Positions 26,236 through 38,640 of a stretch of 64,000 bases of DNA are shown here, piece by piece. Under the pieces are notes generated by a model. That model was not told where the DNA came from, did no database searches, and saw only the letters and a list, made by a program, of their open reading frames with translations. The stretch comes from Paramecium tetraurelia (taxonomy: Eukaryota; Ciliophora; Oligohymenophorea; Peniculida; Parameciidae): the NCBI RefSeq assembly GCF_000165425.1, contig NW_001799588.1, forward strand, positions 128,920-192,919, read 5' to 3'. The stretch's first letter is position 1. Each line of letters begins with the position of its first letter. The translations under genes and the position numbers were made by a program.

Positions 26236-29226
26236 TCACATTTTTAATTGCATTTTTAGCATTCTATTTTCTTCTTTAACTATATTACAATTCGCCTATT
26301 CGATATGCAGCTATTGTAAATTGGTTTTTAATTGAAATTATTTAGTTTCGAATTCTTACTCGCATTGCTAAAGATTATGATTAATATTCATACATCCAAA
26401 AATTCGAAATATGATTTTACTTTCTCACTTATTGTTCCTTCATTTTGAATTTGATAATTACAAAACCTCTTCACATTGATGTTCTTAAAAAAGTCCTCGA
26501 GTATTTTTGTTTCATCAAATAGCTATTGATATTCCCTTTCCTTCTTATCTAATTATTGTTTCAATTGATTAGTGACATTGATGTCTTTTCTTAATTTATT
26601 TATATCCACCTAATACATTAGTTTTTCTTCATATTTTTTTTACATTAGATCCTTCTCCTCTTACAGTTGCTTATACTGTCTCTATAAAGTAGCTAAATCA
26701 GTGTTAAGCTTCTAATTGGCCTTCTACAACATAAGAACATTATCTGATAGCTTCTTTTGCTTATTATCATCCCCCTCATTTTGATTGTTACATTGAATCT
26801 ATTATATGGTTTATTCCAACTCTGTTTTTAAATTGGATAATTCAATCTTGGCTGTTCGTAGTCTTTGATATTAATGAATAATACTTATCAATTTCCTCCA
26901 AAGACTTGGACCTTTAAGTTTACTCTAGTTTCAATTCAGACCTCAGTTTCAGTACTTCATTTTCTTTCATAATTAGCTTTTGATTAATGATATCGAAACT
27001 ATCTAAGAACTTACTCAACTTCTCCTTTTAATACTTAAACTCTTCTTACAATTATCCATACTTTTATATTTCCTCCTGATTTACTTTATTTTTTTCTAAT
27101 TCTAGTAGCAATTCTTAATTTTGTCTTTTAGCTTCATCCAAATTAGTCTAAGCTTTATGAAATAAATCTGAGTAATAAGTTTTCTCATCATTTAGTATGT
27201 TAGATTCTTACTATTATTTATCAAATTGTGTCTTGACATCTTGAAATTTTGATAATACTGCCTACTTAACAAAATCATTATTCAACTTTGTCTCTTCCAA
27301 TTCCATAGAAACATTTAATTAAGATAGGAACTCAATTTATTTTTATTCCATTTGAGTAAAGTTCTCCTTCTACTTTTTTAAGACTTTTAAGGACTTTAGA
27401 TACTTTTTTGAGTTAAGATCACTTCTTTTCTTACATTTTAATAGCTCTTTTAATTAATCTTCAATCAAGGTTTCTTTTAATAGCATCTATTCCTTTAGAT
27501 CTGAACATTCAGATTACAATTTATCTACTAAAGATTTGTTGAATTCAATTTCATTCTATAGTCTCTCGATTTCTCCACTCTAAAATTCAATAGTTTCTGC
27601 ATCCGTATCCATCTAATCTTTATTGATTTATAATTAGTCAGTTAGTTCCGAGATTTTATATTCAAGTTCTTGTAATTATTAAGCCTTGTCTTCTTAGAAT
27701 GTCTCTAACTGGGTTTCATACTTTTAGGTTAATTGAACTTACTCTGCAAATTATTCCATCAGCATTTCCTTGTCCTTTTATAGTATCTATAAATTCTACT
27801 CCAATTATGTGATAAGCAATTATTATTCATTCCTTCTGTGTTTCAAGATTGTTTCCTCTTACTGAAGTTCCAAGATTCTTTAATTCAACAATTCATTTTT
27901 ATATTTCAAATCTTTTTAAATGTTTAATGCTTATTCCAATTGCAAATCTTTATCTTGCATGCCTAATTATGAACACTTATGATTCTTCGTATTATAATCT
28001 TCCAATTCAGTTATTCTGGATTCATAATAATCTTTCATTTATTTAAGTTCCTTAGTCAGCTGATCCTAATATTACCCACTTTCATTTAATTGATAACTGA
28101 GAGTGTTTATTTGTGAAACCAATTCAACCTCCTTTTATTTTTTAGGAATAATCTCAGATTGAAACACAGATTATTGTAATTCATTCTTCAATCGTTTTAT
28201 TTCAGCCTTCAAGGATTCCAAATTACCACCAACTTCTTCATTAACAACTGCTTAATTCTTAATATTTTTGGCTCTTGAGGCAAATTTCAAAGTACCTAGA
28301 GTTTCCTAGAAGGAAGAACTGGCTGCTGAAATGGTTGCTATCATAACAGTTTTGGAATTTCCTCCTAAACTTTCTCTTAATAGGAAAGTCAATTTGCTAT
28401 CTCTATAAGGTATGAATTTCTTGGGATTTTCAGCCAATGAATTAATGACTAAACCTAACACAGTAAGAGACTTATTGATATTAGATGCTTCTTTTAATCT
28501 GTCACCCGTGGCTGCTGTTAATTTTTATCTTTCACTTCCAGCCAAATCGACAAAATTCAATTTACTTCTCCTTGTGTACATTCCTTTTGTTCGCTATTCC
28601 AATTGTAAAGTGAATATGGAATGACTTCTAGAACTCTCCAAATTCATTTGAGTTGCTGAAACATGTCTATTAGCCAATCCTCTTTACATCAGAGATAAAA
28701 CATCATTGAAGGATGAGGCTGCTATTTCTGTGATATTTTCAACATAAACTCGTTTAGAATCTTCTCTGATTGTTAGTGGCATCGGTTTGGCATCATTTAA
28801 GAGATCAATCAATTATTCATTATAAATTTCTAAGTAAGTACATTTGATTGCCCAATTATTCTCCTTAGGCAATTCCTTGAATAATTGCTGAATCAGACGT
28901 GGTTACAATCCCAAATGTACACTATCATGTGCATTGTCATCATAACCCTTTCCTTGCATTGTGTAAGTCTTGCCAGCACCTGTTTAACCGTAGGCGAAAA
29001 TGCAGCAATTCAAACCATCAAGAAATGATTGAAGTGTAGAATTGCCGATCTTGTCAAATACTTACTCTTAAGTAGAATCAGCACCCAATACATGATCATA
29101 AGAGTATTCTTTCTTATTATCCAATGTAATGGAATTAGCAGTTGTAGAAACACAAGCATTTGCACCCAAATGAGTTTCTCTGTAATTTAATGGCCTAACC
29201 CTAACTAAGACTCGAATATTTTCCAT
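26236..29226 (-). CDS. Kinesin-12-like motor protein (980 aa)
   Basis: Two introns (26863-26884, 26368-26393). The N-terminal motor domain (residues about 1-340) begins [15 protein letters not shown] and carries the P-loop [11 protein letters not shown], switch [12 protein letters not shown], switch II DLAGSERQK, and the block [20 protein letters not shown]. The neck region reads [20 protein letters not shown], which matches kinesin-12 (KIF15) more closely than kinesin-1 or -5. The remaining 640 residues are almost continuous Gln-rich coiled coil. Known role: plus-end-directed transport or spindle/cortical microtubule organisation. The start codon is 51 bp from the divergent CEP83-like gene, so the two may share a promoter. 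Confidence 0.92.
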
Positions 29227-29277
29227 CAATTTAATGAGTATTTAAAATTTGTTTAACGAATTAATTTAAATTAACAA

Positions 29278-31294
29278 ATGAATTAAATGGATGGATTGAT
29301 TGAAGAGAATACACAATTAAAGAAAGCCATCATATCCTCAAAAGCTGTCATATCACGCAAGATAAGTAAGACAATCATAGCATCATTTAGATGAATTTGA
29401 AACATTACAAGCTATAAATGATGAATTAAAACAACACATTGATAAATTGAAATTGGATAATAATGAATTGAATCAAAAACTTAGAATTGCACTCCACGAA
29501 AAAAAATAAACTGAATAGCAATTTGATAATGCCAGCAAAAGTTGGAAATTACTAATTGAGCAAAAACAAAGAGAACTAGAAGAAATCTAAAGCAAATTAA
29601 GTCCTTCTTTTGATTAGGACATGATTAGAATCAAATTGTTGAATGAATTAGAAATACCTCATAGATAATAACTTGAAGTTAAATAGAATGAAATTGAAAA
29701 GCTAAATGAGGTTATCTATCAACTTAAAAGAAATCTGGATCTTGAAATTGCTAAAGTAGAAACTACTAAATTAGAAAATGCAAAAGAAATCAAATTGATT
29801 CAAGAACGATTCAAATTGGACAACTCTGATTTGCAACATCAAATAGAAGAACTAACCAAAATAATAGAGGATAGTAAAGATAGAGATCTCATAAGAAGAT
29901 TGAGAAAGGATTTGGATGAATATAAATTGAAATTTAATAATGCAGACACAGAAAATGTAGAATTAAGAAATGAGAGAGACAAAATAAGAGAAGAAAAAAA
30001 TGAAATTATGATTAAGTTTGCCAGATAAATAGATTAAGAAAGAAATGATAAACGCCAATATAAAAGCGATTTTGATAAAATATAAGTGAGAACCAGATTT
30101 ATTGAAGATGAACTAAGAAAGGAGAAGTAAAGAAGAGAGTAACTGTCCACAAATTTTGAAATAATGAAAACTGAAAAAGATTAATTACTGACTGAAATAA
30201 GAAAGAAGGATGACACTATTCATTATTTACAAAGGAAAATTGGAGATATGGAAGAAGAATAATTAGAATAAGAATAAAAAGTTCAAGATAAATTAACTCG
30301 TCTTTATCAGGATGAGCATGATAAATATTTACAAGAGAGAAATAAAGCAGTTACACTGCAGAAAGATCTTGATAATTTGAAGAAGAGATTTAGTGATTTG
30401 CAAGACGATTACAAAATACTTAAGGATAGATATCAAAAGGATAATACGGATAATAAGGATAACAGCAAAACTTAAAATGAAGAAATAGAGAAATTAAAGA
30501 AGATTGTGTCTTAGTAACTCAAAGACATTGGTGATTTAGAAAGATCAAATAAAAATAGAGAAGAGTAGATACATGACATTGAAAATGAAAACGAAACTTT
30601 GAAGAGAAGAAATAGAGAATTACAACATAGAATATAATTGATTGAAGTTAATCCTTTACCCTCCCCCTAATAATAAACATAGATGATATTTAATCAATCA
30701 TAATATCCAAGTTTCGCTTAGTCTCCTCAATACGTTTAATAGATATAAGATTAATATGAAACTAAACCTAAGCAAAATACTGCAGCTTAATCAGAAAATG
30801 AACCCTAGAATTAAACTTAAGCATAAAAATAAACTCTCTAATAGATAACAGAAGAAAATAGAACATTAATTCAAAAAAATAAAAAGCTTAGCAAAAAATT
30901 AAAGGAAGCTAATGATAAAATTTTAGAACTTTCTATGAAAAATACTCTTTTAGAAAAGTAAATATAAAGGTAGCATTCAGTCCCTTAATATTCAAATTAG
31001 GAATATTAAGGTAATTACACTCATTCTTAATCTCCTCTTAGATACAATTACGAAAACTATGATTAATAAGACACAAGACAGGCGTAGCAAACTCATACTG
31101 ACACTAGATTAGATAGATTTGACAAGTCGGATAGATATGGTTAACCAAACTAAGATAAATATCGATCTCGAAATTAATCAGGGATGAATTAACAATATAA
31201 TTAAGGCCATTATAACTAGATTCATGAGGATGATTTACTGAATAAGGTAATGATGCTGACTAACAATAATACCGGGTAAACAAAGTATTGGTGA
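29278..31294 (+). CDS. CEP83-like centriole distal appendage/transition fibre protein (663 aa)
   Basis: One 25-nt intron (29366-29390). The protein is coiled coil from residue 5 to about 470, with a Gln/Tyr/Ser-rich tail. The segment RIKLLNELEIPHRQQLE followed by a long Lys/Glu/Leu coil matches the family block around LMKELEVPHRKEYNDLQ in human CEP83 (recalled from memory). CEP83 is the base of the distal appendages that dock centrioles to membrane; in ciliates the matching structures are transition fibres of basal bodies. The tail contains repeats of SPxxY type and many Arg. Confidence in the family rests mainly on that one block, since other coiled-coil proteins can look alike. Confidence 0.65.
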
Positions 31295-31352
31295 CCTTCC
31301 TATTTTTTTAATAAATGCTTAAGTTAACATATTTATAATTATAATTCAAATA

Positions 31353-33797
31353 ATGTTTCTGTTTATCTTGCTATCATATGCATTAGCTTGTTCAGGTATG
31401 CATGTGAATCTTATCTAGATCAGAATTGCGTAGAATGTAATTAACCTACAATTTGCACTGCTTGTGTATCAATATTGACCAAACTCTTAGGTTTCTCCTC
31501 TAATATTAAGCAACAATCAATGCGTATTCAATTGTCCATCAAACTATTACCCCGACATTGTAAATAATGTGAGATAGTGTCTGAAATGTAATGACAAATG
31601 TTTGGAGTGTTTTGATGGCTCACCATCTGGTTGTACTAAATGCATGAAGCCTTTGAGATTGATGTGTGGCAATTGTATTGATAGTGTGGCAGATTCTGGG
31701 TGTTCTGATTGTAGTTCTCAATGTGTAATGATCCTATCAAATATTTCAGATAACTTGTTTTGGCAGAACCTCATCGGAATGCTACCTTTGTAAACTTCCG
31801 AATTTCCATTCTCCAAACACTGACAGTTGTGAATTAATATGTGAATACCCATTGTATGGAGACGTGAATGATTTCTAGTGTAAAAACTTTTGTCCCCAAG
31901 GCACCTATGGCTAACCAATCACACGATAATGCTTGCCAAATTGTCCAGATCCTTATTTTAAAAATGAATTGAAGACAAATTGTGTGAAGGAAGTATTTTT
32001 ATAATTTCAATATCAAGTGTCCAATGGGTACCTACCCCTAAGATAAATCATGTTTGACATGCCATACAACATGCGAAACATGTTCTGGTGGAAAATCAAC
32101 AGATTGCATATTTTGCAAAGAAGGCTATTTTATGTATAACCAATAGTGTGGATATTGTGAGAACTTATAATACTCAAACAACGAAACAAGAACCTGTGTA
32201 GATTTCATTACATATTCCTTAAATATTTTAGAAGCCCATGATTCAACCATAGTATTTGAAATTTCATTTTCAAGTGGCATTAATCCAGACACTCTTGATC
32301 TTAAATCTCAAATTGATGTTATGAATATAGATAGTTCATAATATTAAATGTAAACAATAATTAATATCAATTAGGACATTAAGTTCTGTTTAAGATGATT
32401 AATTCTTTGTCATTACTTTAGATTTTGACATATCTCATAGGAACACTCAAATCTCCTGTAATTTTACTAACAATATTATGAATGAAAATAACACTCCCAT
32501 TCTATTGTCTACTGCAGTTTAAAATTTGGAAATACCTGCATAGTTTATACCACCAAATTAAGAAGCAAATAGTAATACAATTAACACTTATATGATCATC
32601 AGTTATTTGTCTTACTTTTGCTTTTTGTTTCTCCTATGTCTACTCTTAAGAACCTAAAGAAGAATGTTCTACTTAATTATAAATACCTTGTAATTCATTC
32701 AAGTAATGATTTTTATCAATTTTACTTTTTCAACACTTACGTTGAACTCCCTTTAACTGTTGGATGTTGTAAATTTAAGGAGAATACCAGCCTTGGGAAT
32801 TTCTTATGATGGAACTTCACTACATTTCTTCAACACCCCAATTTACAATCAAATCCCAAACAACAATTTTCTTTACAATGCAGGCTATTATTATAATTTC
32901 ATAGCCAATGGAGGCATATAAATCCTTGGAATTCTAATTATATTTTGGATTATTTGGGCAATTAGCTTTATTTTACATAATTTTATCTTGATCAATAACA
33001 AAATAGAGACATTGAAATTTTATAGAACAATGCTAGAAGGTAGCAGTGATTTGCTAGTACGAGTTAATGAGTTTCTCTACTTTCCATTGATTCTCATTTC
33101 CATTTTATAACTGTGGGGATATGACTTTAGTTCGGATATCAATATAGCCTCATTTGTATTGTCAATTGTCACTATATTATACTACCTGATATATTTCAGA
33201 AGTGTATACAAATCGTAATTCCTTGATATAGATCAATAGGAAATGGAAAACAAATACTTCACTTTCTTTGCTGATTTCAAGCAATCAAATGAAATCAAAA
33301 AGAACTATGAATTTATTAATTACTTCTTAAAATCGAGTACTGCTTGTTCGTTAATTTTACTCAATAATTTTCCTTTTGTTTAGTTTTCAATATCATTTTC
33401 TTTGATTTCACTCTACTTCATACTTCTGATTCAAAGAAGACCATATCTAAGAAATATCATGAACTATTCAGCCATTTTTGGATATCTCATAATTATTGGA
33501 TTGTATATAACATCCATTATATCAGAAATAGAATATCAATCTAAGATTAACGACATAGCAATCACAAATAATTATGTTGAAAAATAATACATTTTCGGAT
33601 TATCTTTTATGATATTAATTTAGATTGTTTTAGGGTTTTATGCAATTACTTTTAGTTATAATAAATTTCAAGATTATTTAAAGTTTTTAGATAAAAAACC
33701 AGATTGGGGTAAGAGTTTCTTATAAAAAATGGAAAAATTCATGTTTTCAGATAAAATTCAAGAAGTGGAAATGGGCAATATATCTTTAACAAATTGA
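31353..33797 (+). CDS. Cys-rich extracellular domain plus multi-pass membrane protein (773 aa)
   Basis: Five introns (31396-31418, 31466-31490, 31725-31749, 31993-32017, 32350-32374), all in the first 1 kb. A signal peptide MFLFILLSYALACS precedes about 280 residues with more than 40 Cys in CxxC, CxxxC and GC patterns, like furin/EGF-like ciliate repeats (for example CLKCNDKCLECFDG, CETCSGGKSTDCIFC). A soluble stretch (about 290-400) follows, then roughly eight membrane helices, including MIISYLSYFCFLFLLCLLL, ILGILIIFWIIWAI and IFGYLIIIGLYITSI, and a short cytosolic tail. This plan is common in ciliates as putative surface receptors; ligand unknown. The gene begins 58 bp after the CEP83-like stop. 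Confidence 0.75.
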
Positions 33798-34194
33798 ATA
33801 CTTTTAATTTGTTGTTAATTATTAATTTAAATTATTATTTTTGACTAGAATTATAATATATTAATCTTTTAAGTAGATACTTCATATAATCATCATTAAA
33901 TCAATAGATAAATATGATAAGTTAATATCATCTATAATATATTATAATGTTTATTGATGATTTTAATTAATAATTAAGAATTTAGAAGCATATAGTTTCT
34001 TGAATTTTGATTTATTTTCATAAATGAGTTGATTTGTTTATCCTTATATAATCTGAGAAAATTTCTACAATAATCTACAATTTTTATATATTTTTACATT
34101 TGAATGTTCATGGTTCATTAGAATTATGATTATTTTCAAAGAGAATCAAAATAATGCCTTAACAAATAATTTAAATAATATAAATTTTATTCTG
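33798..34194. other. AT-rich intergenic region
   Basis: About 400 bp of A/T-rich sequence. A short ATG-initiated frame at about 34154 stops after 13 codons. Nothing else is seen. Confidence 0.5.
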
Positions 34195-34499
34195 ATGTTT
34201 CTTATGAAACCTTAAACCCCAACATTCGGAGATAAAAATAATTCAAGAAAACCTTAGATTTAGATCAATGAAATAAATAGTAATTCTCGCTTTTATAGTA
34301 TCCCTACTCGCTAGACAAATGCCCAAAGCAGAAGTTCATCTTAGAGAAAAAAAAAAGATTAAATGGTATTAAATTTTCGAATTTTTAGATTAAAAAATGG
34401 AAGGAACTTTATGATGAACAAACCAATTTTTACATGAGATTGTTGAAAGTCAATAACATTGAATTAATTGAGTTACCTAAGTTTTAACTATAAAAATGA
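34195..34499 (+). CDS. Small basic protein (93 aa)
   Basis: A 23-nt intron (34366-34388) joins two exons. The protein begins MFLMKPQTPTFGDKN, is rich in Ser, Arg, Asn and Gln, has a basic patch SSSQRKKKDQM at the splice point, and ends with a possible helix KKWKELYDEQTNFYMRLLKV. No family is recognised. The start is uncertain because several Met codons lie close together. A second small basic gene follows in the same orientation. Confidence 0.5.
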
Positions 34500-34660
34500 T
34501 ATATGCTTAATTAATTTATAGAATTTATATTTATTTTTCATACAAAATTATAATGCCTACCCCTTTTTTATTAAACTCAATAGATCATTAATTCGTGATT
34601 CAAATCATGATATATAATTTAAGAATTATCATTTATCTTAGAATTAAATTAATTAAGTTA

Positions 34661-35014
34661 ATGAATCCTTATGCTTCTCGTTTAAAATTGTAACCCATAA
34701 AAAATCTCAATAAAAGGTCAATTGACCTAGATTTAATTGAATTAGAGAAAATACACTTCGTAAATAGGATGGAAAAAATGATTAAATCTAAGAGTATTTC
34801 TCCAGAAGTTCGAACTCCAACATTTTCTAAAAGCCTAGATAAGAAAGATGGCATAAAGGAAGGCTTCCCTAAAAAAGTGAAAAATAATAATAAGAGATTG
34901 CTCAAAATATATGATGAAAGTAAGGAAAGTGAAAATAATGAACAATCAACTTTTCCATGTACCTAATAAACCAAAAAGCTATAATAAACAAATGATAGAC
35001 GACAAAAATTATGA
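34661..35014 (+). CDS. Small basic protein (117 aa)
   Basis: An intronless frame from ATG 34661 to TGA 35012. It begins MNPYASRLKLQPIKNLNKRS, has a helix DLDLIELEKIHFVNRMEK, then Ser/Pro motifs SISPEVRTPTF and a Lys/Asn-rich region. It is probably disordered; SP/TP sites suggest phosphorylation. Unknown function. It converges with the Hikeshi gene 30 bp away. Confidence 0.55.
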
Positions 35015-35044
35015 TAAATGAATAAAAAATAAAATAAATAAATA

Positions 35045-35617
35045 TCACTTAGTGGTTTTGTAAATAAAATTTGGATTTTCTTTATATTTTTGTTATAATT
35101 TTTATAGCCATATTTACAGGACATTTGCTGGAGTAATCAAAACATCTACTTCTTATCCATTTATTACAACTTCTTTATTATAAGCCGTCATGAAGTTATA
35201 TAGGTTTTGAGCTATTGTCAGACCGTATTTTAGCTTATTTTAAGCATCATTTGTTAGTTGCACTAGTTCTGTGATTTATTCATTAATAGGTTCGACACTA
35301 AGAACCAATTTTATTTAGTCTTGATCTGTTAAAATTTAATTGAAGGAAGTGGCAAAAATATCTGATGGTCTTTGATTTGCAATGGCTCCCAAGAATGAGA
35401 TTCCATCAAATGGATACCTAGAGTAAAACAAACACACTGCATATCCTTCAGGAATTGGATTGAGTAAAAATAGAGCAATTGAATGCACTTATTAAGCATT
35501 TTGGATGTCCATCATATAATAATTTCCATTTAACAAAAACTAAGTCTAACTTAAATATCCAGGAATCATGACACCGAATGGTGCTTGCACTAAATTAGAA
35601 CCTATTTGATTATACAT
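35045..35617 (-). CDS. Hikeshi (OPI10) family Hsp70 nuclear import carrier
   Basis: An intronless 190-residue protein; human Hikeshi has 197. The order of family features is clear: start MYNQIGSNLVQ, the block VHSIALFLLNPIPEGYAVCLFYSRYP... with the characteristic PIPEG turn, FLGAIANQRPSDIF in the middle, and the ending with ITPANVLQIWLQKLQQKYKENP. The C-terminal helix with Trp is where the family shows highest conservation. Known: Hikeshi carries ATP-bound Hsp70 into the nucleus during heat stress. Paramecium experiences frequent temperature shifts, so a conserved role is plausible. Confidence 0.88.
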
Positions 35618-35757
35618 TTTACTAAAAACATAATAATAAAATTAAAATCAAGGTGTTTTCTAATTCTCAAATAGAATGTTCCAGGTGTTTCTTTTTTGTT
35701 TAGAGTGTCTTAAAAAGAAATAAAAAAATTGAAAATTATATAATAATAAAGTTGTTA

Positions 35758-36575
35758 TCAATTTAAATCATCTTCGTCCTCATAATCTCCATATACAAGC
35801 TAAGATGATATTTGCCCTCTTAATGGTTTTTATTAAAATTATTTTTAGACAACAGGAGTTAAATTCTAAGACATTTAAGATTGCTATTGTATTTATCTGG
35901 GCTAAGATTGATTAAAGCTCTTTGACATAACGAGAGATCCATTGTCAAGATTATTATCATCTTGTTTAGGAGAATTCATTTCATCATTTTTAGCATATTT
36001 AGACAGATTTTATGAAATCTATTTCATTTCTTAATCTCCTATGCCTCTAAGTAGTTGTTGTTATCTGAGTTTTTCTTCGTTTTGATGCTTATGTCTTCTG
36101 ATTTTCACATCCACTTATTCCTATTGCAATAATCTCTTATGACGCAAACCCCTCATAATATTGACAATATTTACACTGAAGGTATGAATGCTAATAACTC
36201 AGTTTATAGATTTGTTTTAGTCTAATATAATTTGTCTTCCTTTGCGTACAAATTCAATTGACTACATGAATTTCAAATAACATACCTATTTCTATTTCTT
36301 TACAAAATTTCATTGACTTAGTTCATATAATCTGAATACTTTTGCTTTTGAGAATTCCTGATGAATATATTTATAAGCATAGCTTTACTTTTCCAATTTT
36401 AATTATTTTAACTATTCAGTTGTCAACTTAATAAGAGCCTAATTGATTTTGTGGTCACTTTAATCTTGCATGGAATGTATACTCTCATCGAGAAACTTTC
36501 TCTTGGCTTGTCTGCATTAGAATTATCTATTTACAATTCGTTGTAGGTAGCATCGTAATCTGTGACAGCAATCAT
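35758..36575 (-). CDS. Unknown charged helical protein (240 aa)
   Basis: Four introns are needed (36512-36534, 36317-36339, 36240-36265, 36176-36198); the total is an exact multiple of three. The first part reads TDYDATYNELQAKRKFLDES and continues as a helical, Lys/Gln-rich region. The middle third, between the second and fourth introns, is the least certain part of the model because another frame there also looks protein-like. The C-terminal half is clear: MRGLRHKRLLQQEQVDVKIR, a Gln/Ser-rich stretch, and an acidic end GDYEDEDDLN. No family is recognised. Confidence 0.55.
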
Positions 36576-36601
36576 TAATAAAATTTAAAATATATATATA
36601 T

Positions 36602-37257
36602 TCAAGCATATTTATAAACTAACACAATTGAAATACCAGTCAAAAAAATAGCAAAAACAATTAAGAAAATTACTTTATGTTATCTCATCTTTGATTAGAT
36701 TCTTGATAATCGACTATTGGATTCTCCCAAGTCATATTAAATTTCTGGCATTTTATTGATATTCCTATCCAAGGTTTCGGATTATCCTTTCAATTGAACT
36801 TGGATATTGTTAGAAATAGATTCTATTTCAAAGCACACTTTCTTTGCATCTTCCAACTACAATGTTTGTTTGACTAATTTATCTTGGGTATTTATAAATT
36901 GTATCTGTTGATTATCTTATTCACCAAATAAGGAATCCTTAGTTTTTTGGGATGAGATGTCATCTTGTAATATTCTAAATTATTTTTTTAATGCTTCAGA
37001 CTCTGATTTATATCTTTTCACTTTGTTCTTTAACTCTTGTCTGTCTGAGACTGCAATACTGGCTGACTCTATATCCATTTATTGTAACTACACACATAAA
37101 ATAAGTAATTTACACAATTCTGCAAATCACTAAAAGTTGACTCTATCTCAGTTAAAGCTTCATCTGATTTATTAATTTATATCTATCGAATTAATGAACA
37201 GACTTATTGTTAATATTTTTCAAATTCCACTTCATAACTATTGAAAACTTCAGACAT
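36602..37257 (-). CDS. Vti1-type Qb-SNARE
   Basis: One 26-nt intron (37088-37113) leaves 209 residues. The N-terminal Habc-like bundle includes DLQNCLQQMDIESASIAVSD then RQELKNKVKRYKSESEALKK, matching the Vti1 order (a Met/Glu stretch, then SxRQ and RxYxxELxxLKK). The SNARE motif (about residues 125-182) contains QLEDAKKVCFEIESI and YDLGESNSRLSRIQSKMRQH, followed by one C-terminal membrane anchor (VIFLIVFAIFLTGISIVLVY) and the tail KYA. Known role: vesicle fusion at the trans-Golgi, endosomes and vacuole. It sits 26 bp after the preceding minus-strand gene's start. Confidence 0.85.
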
Positions 37258-37331
37258 TTTTGGATATATTTAAATGTATAAATAAAATAATAATAAAATT
37301 ATCAAAAAATAAAGTTGATAAAAATTAATGA

Positions 37332-38127
37332 TCAAACTACCTGCCTCCTACGTACATTGTCTTCAGATAGAACAGCTAATTTAGTTTCTAAGTTCCTTAT
37401 TTTCTATTTATATCCATTCAATGCCCCTTCACTTCTTTCTGTCTCTTATGATTATAATTGATCTATCTTCTATTTAAACCTAAATAATTATTCCTCAGAA
37501 GCACTTAGCTAATCTTGCAATTTATCACTTAAGAATTTCAATTATTCATTTTCATTTAAAATAAAATCTATCTTTTGATCAATATCACCCAAATTGTTCA
37601 ACTCGTCTTGACTGAATTTCAACTATTCTGTTAATTCAGCATTTCTCTCTAACAATTGTTTAATATGCTCCTCTTATGCTACAATAGTCTCTTTTTTATT
37701 CTCAACCTATTAATCCTTATAATCCAACTCCTTCAGAACAGCCTAGTATTTGTTCTCTGACAGGATTCTATCCTCTTCAGATTTGCTGTATATTTAAACA
37801 TATATATTACATCAACTATTCCTTAAGGATGGCTACTTCTCCTCTTAATTAACTTAATTCTGTTTAATCGCATGACCTTTATTTCTAGTATTTAGACTCC
37901 TTTGTCAATAGCTATTTTATGAGTTCTGCTGATTTCTCATTTTCTTCTAGAAGTACTATAATCTTTTTAACTAAATCCACTCTTTATTAATTAGGTGACA
38001 GATTCTCTTTGTTTTTGGGTGATTGCCAAGTAGCATACTTGCAGTCAGTACTAACAGAGCGAACTTGCTGAAATGGATGTCTTAATAGGGCTGGCCCTTA
38101 AACTTTGGAAGGAGAACACACATTCAT
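37332..38127 (-). CDS. Unknown coiled-coil protein (256 aa)
   Basis: A 25-nt intron (37786-37810). After a 60-residue Ser/Pro-containing head (MNVCSPSKVQGPALLRH...) the protein is a nearly continuous coiled coil rich in Leu, Glu, Lys and Gln up to residue 256. It ends NVRRRQVV. No family is recognised; the length and single coil resemble small basal body or cortical proteins. Confidence 0.6.
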
Positions 38128-38640
38128 TAACGGTATATTTTATATAATTCATTTATATTCTAAACTAAATTTATATATTGCATAGACAAACTATTAACCA
38201 ATTACATATAACAACTTCTAAATTAAGAATATTTTATTGTTCAAGATTGATAGACTGTTCAACTTCTAATTATGGGTTGTAAATTTTAATTTATACATCT
38301 TAGAATTTATACATAAATAAAGAGAACTCTTGTTGAAAATCAAAAAAAGAAATAGACATAGATAATGGAAGAATAAACAAATATAATAGAGATTTAGATA
38401 GTTTATGATAGTTTCATTAATAACTCATAAAGTTATTTTTAACAATATATACCTAAAAAGTTGCAAATAACAATTGAAAATTACGACTTTTTGTTAAACA
38501 GTGATAAAATTAACATAATAAGCAATGAATTTGATTTTGTATATTTATTACTTGTTTATGATGATTTATCTAACATATCTTAGATAAATAGGGATATTAT
38601 ATAATTTATTTATACATAAACAATAAAATAAATAACAAAA
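38128..38640. other. AT-rich gap with a weak ORF
   Basis: From ATG 38365 a plus-strand frame runs 122 codons to TGA 38731, overlapping the 3' end of the ATPase gene on the other strand by about 90 bp. It begins MEEQTNIIEIQIVYDSFIN and is strongly A/T-driven in composition. It may be chance, since TGA is the only stop and AT-rich DNA yields long frames. Confidence 0.3.
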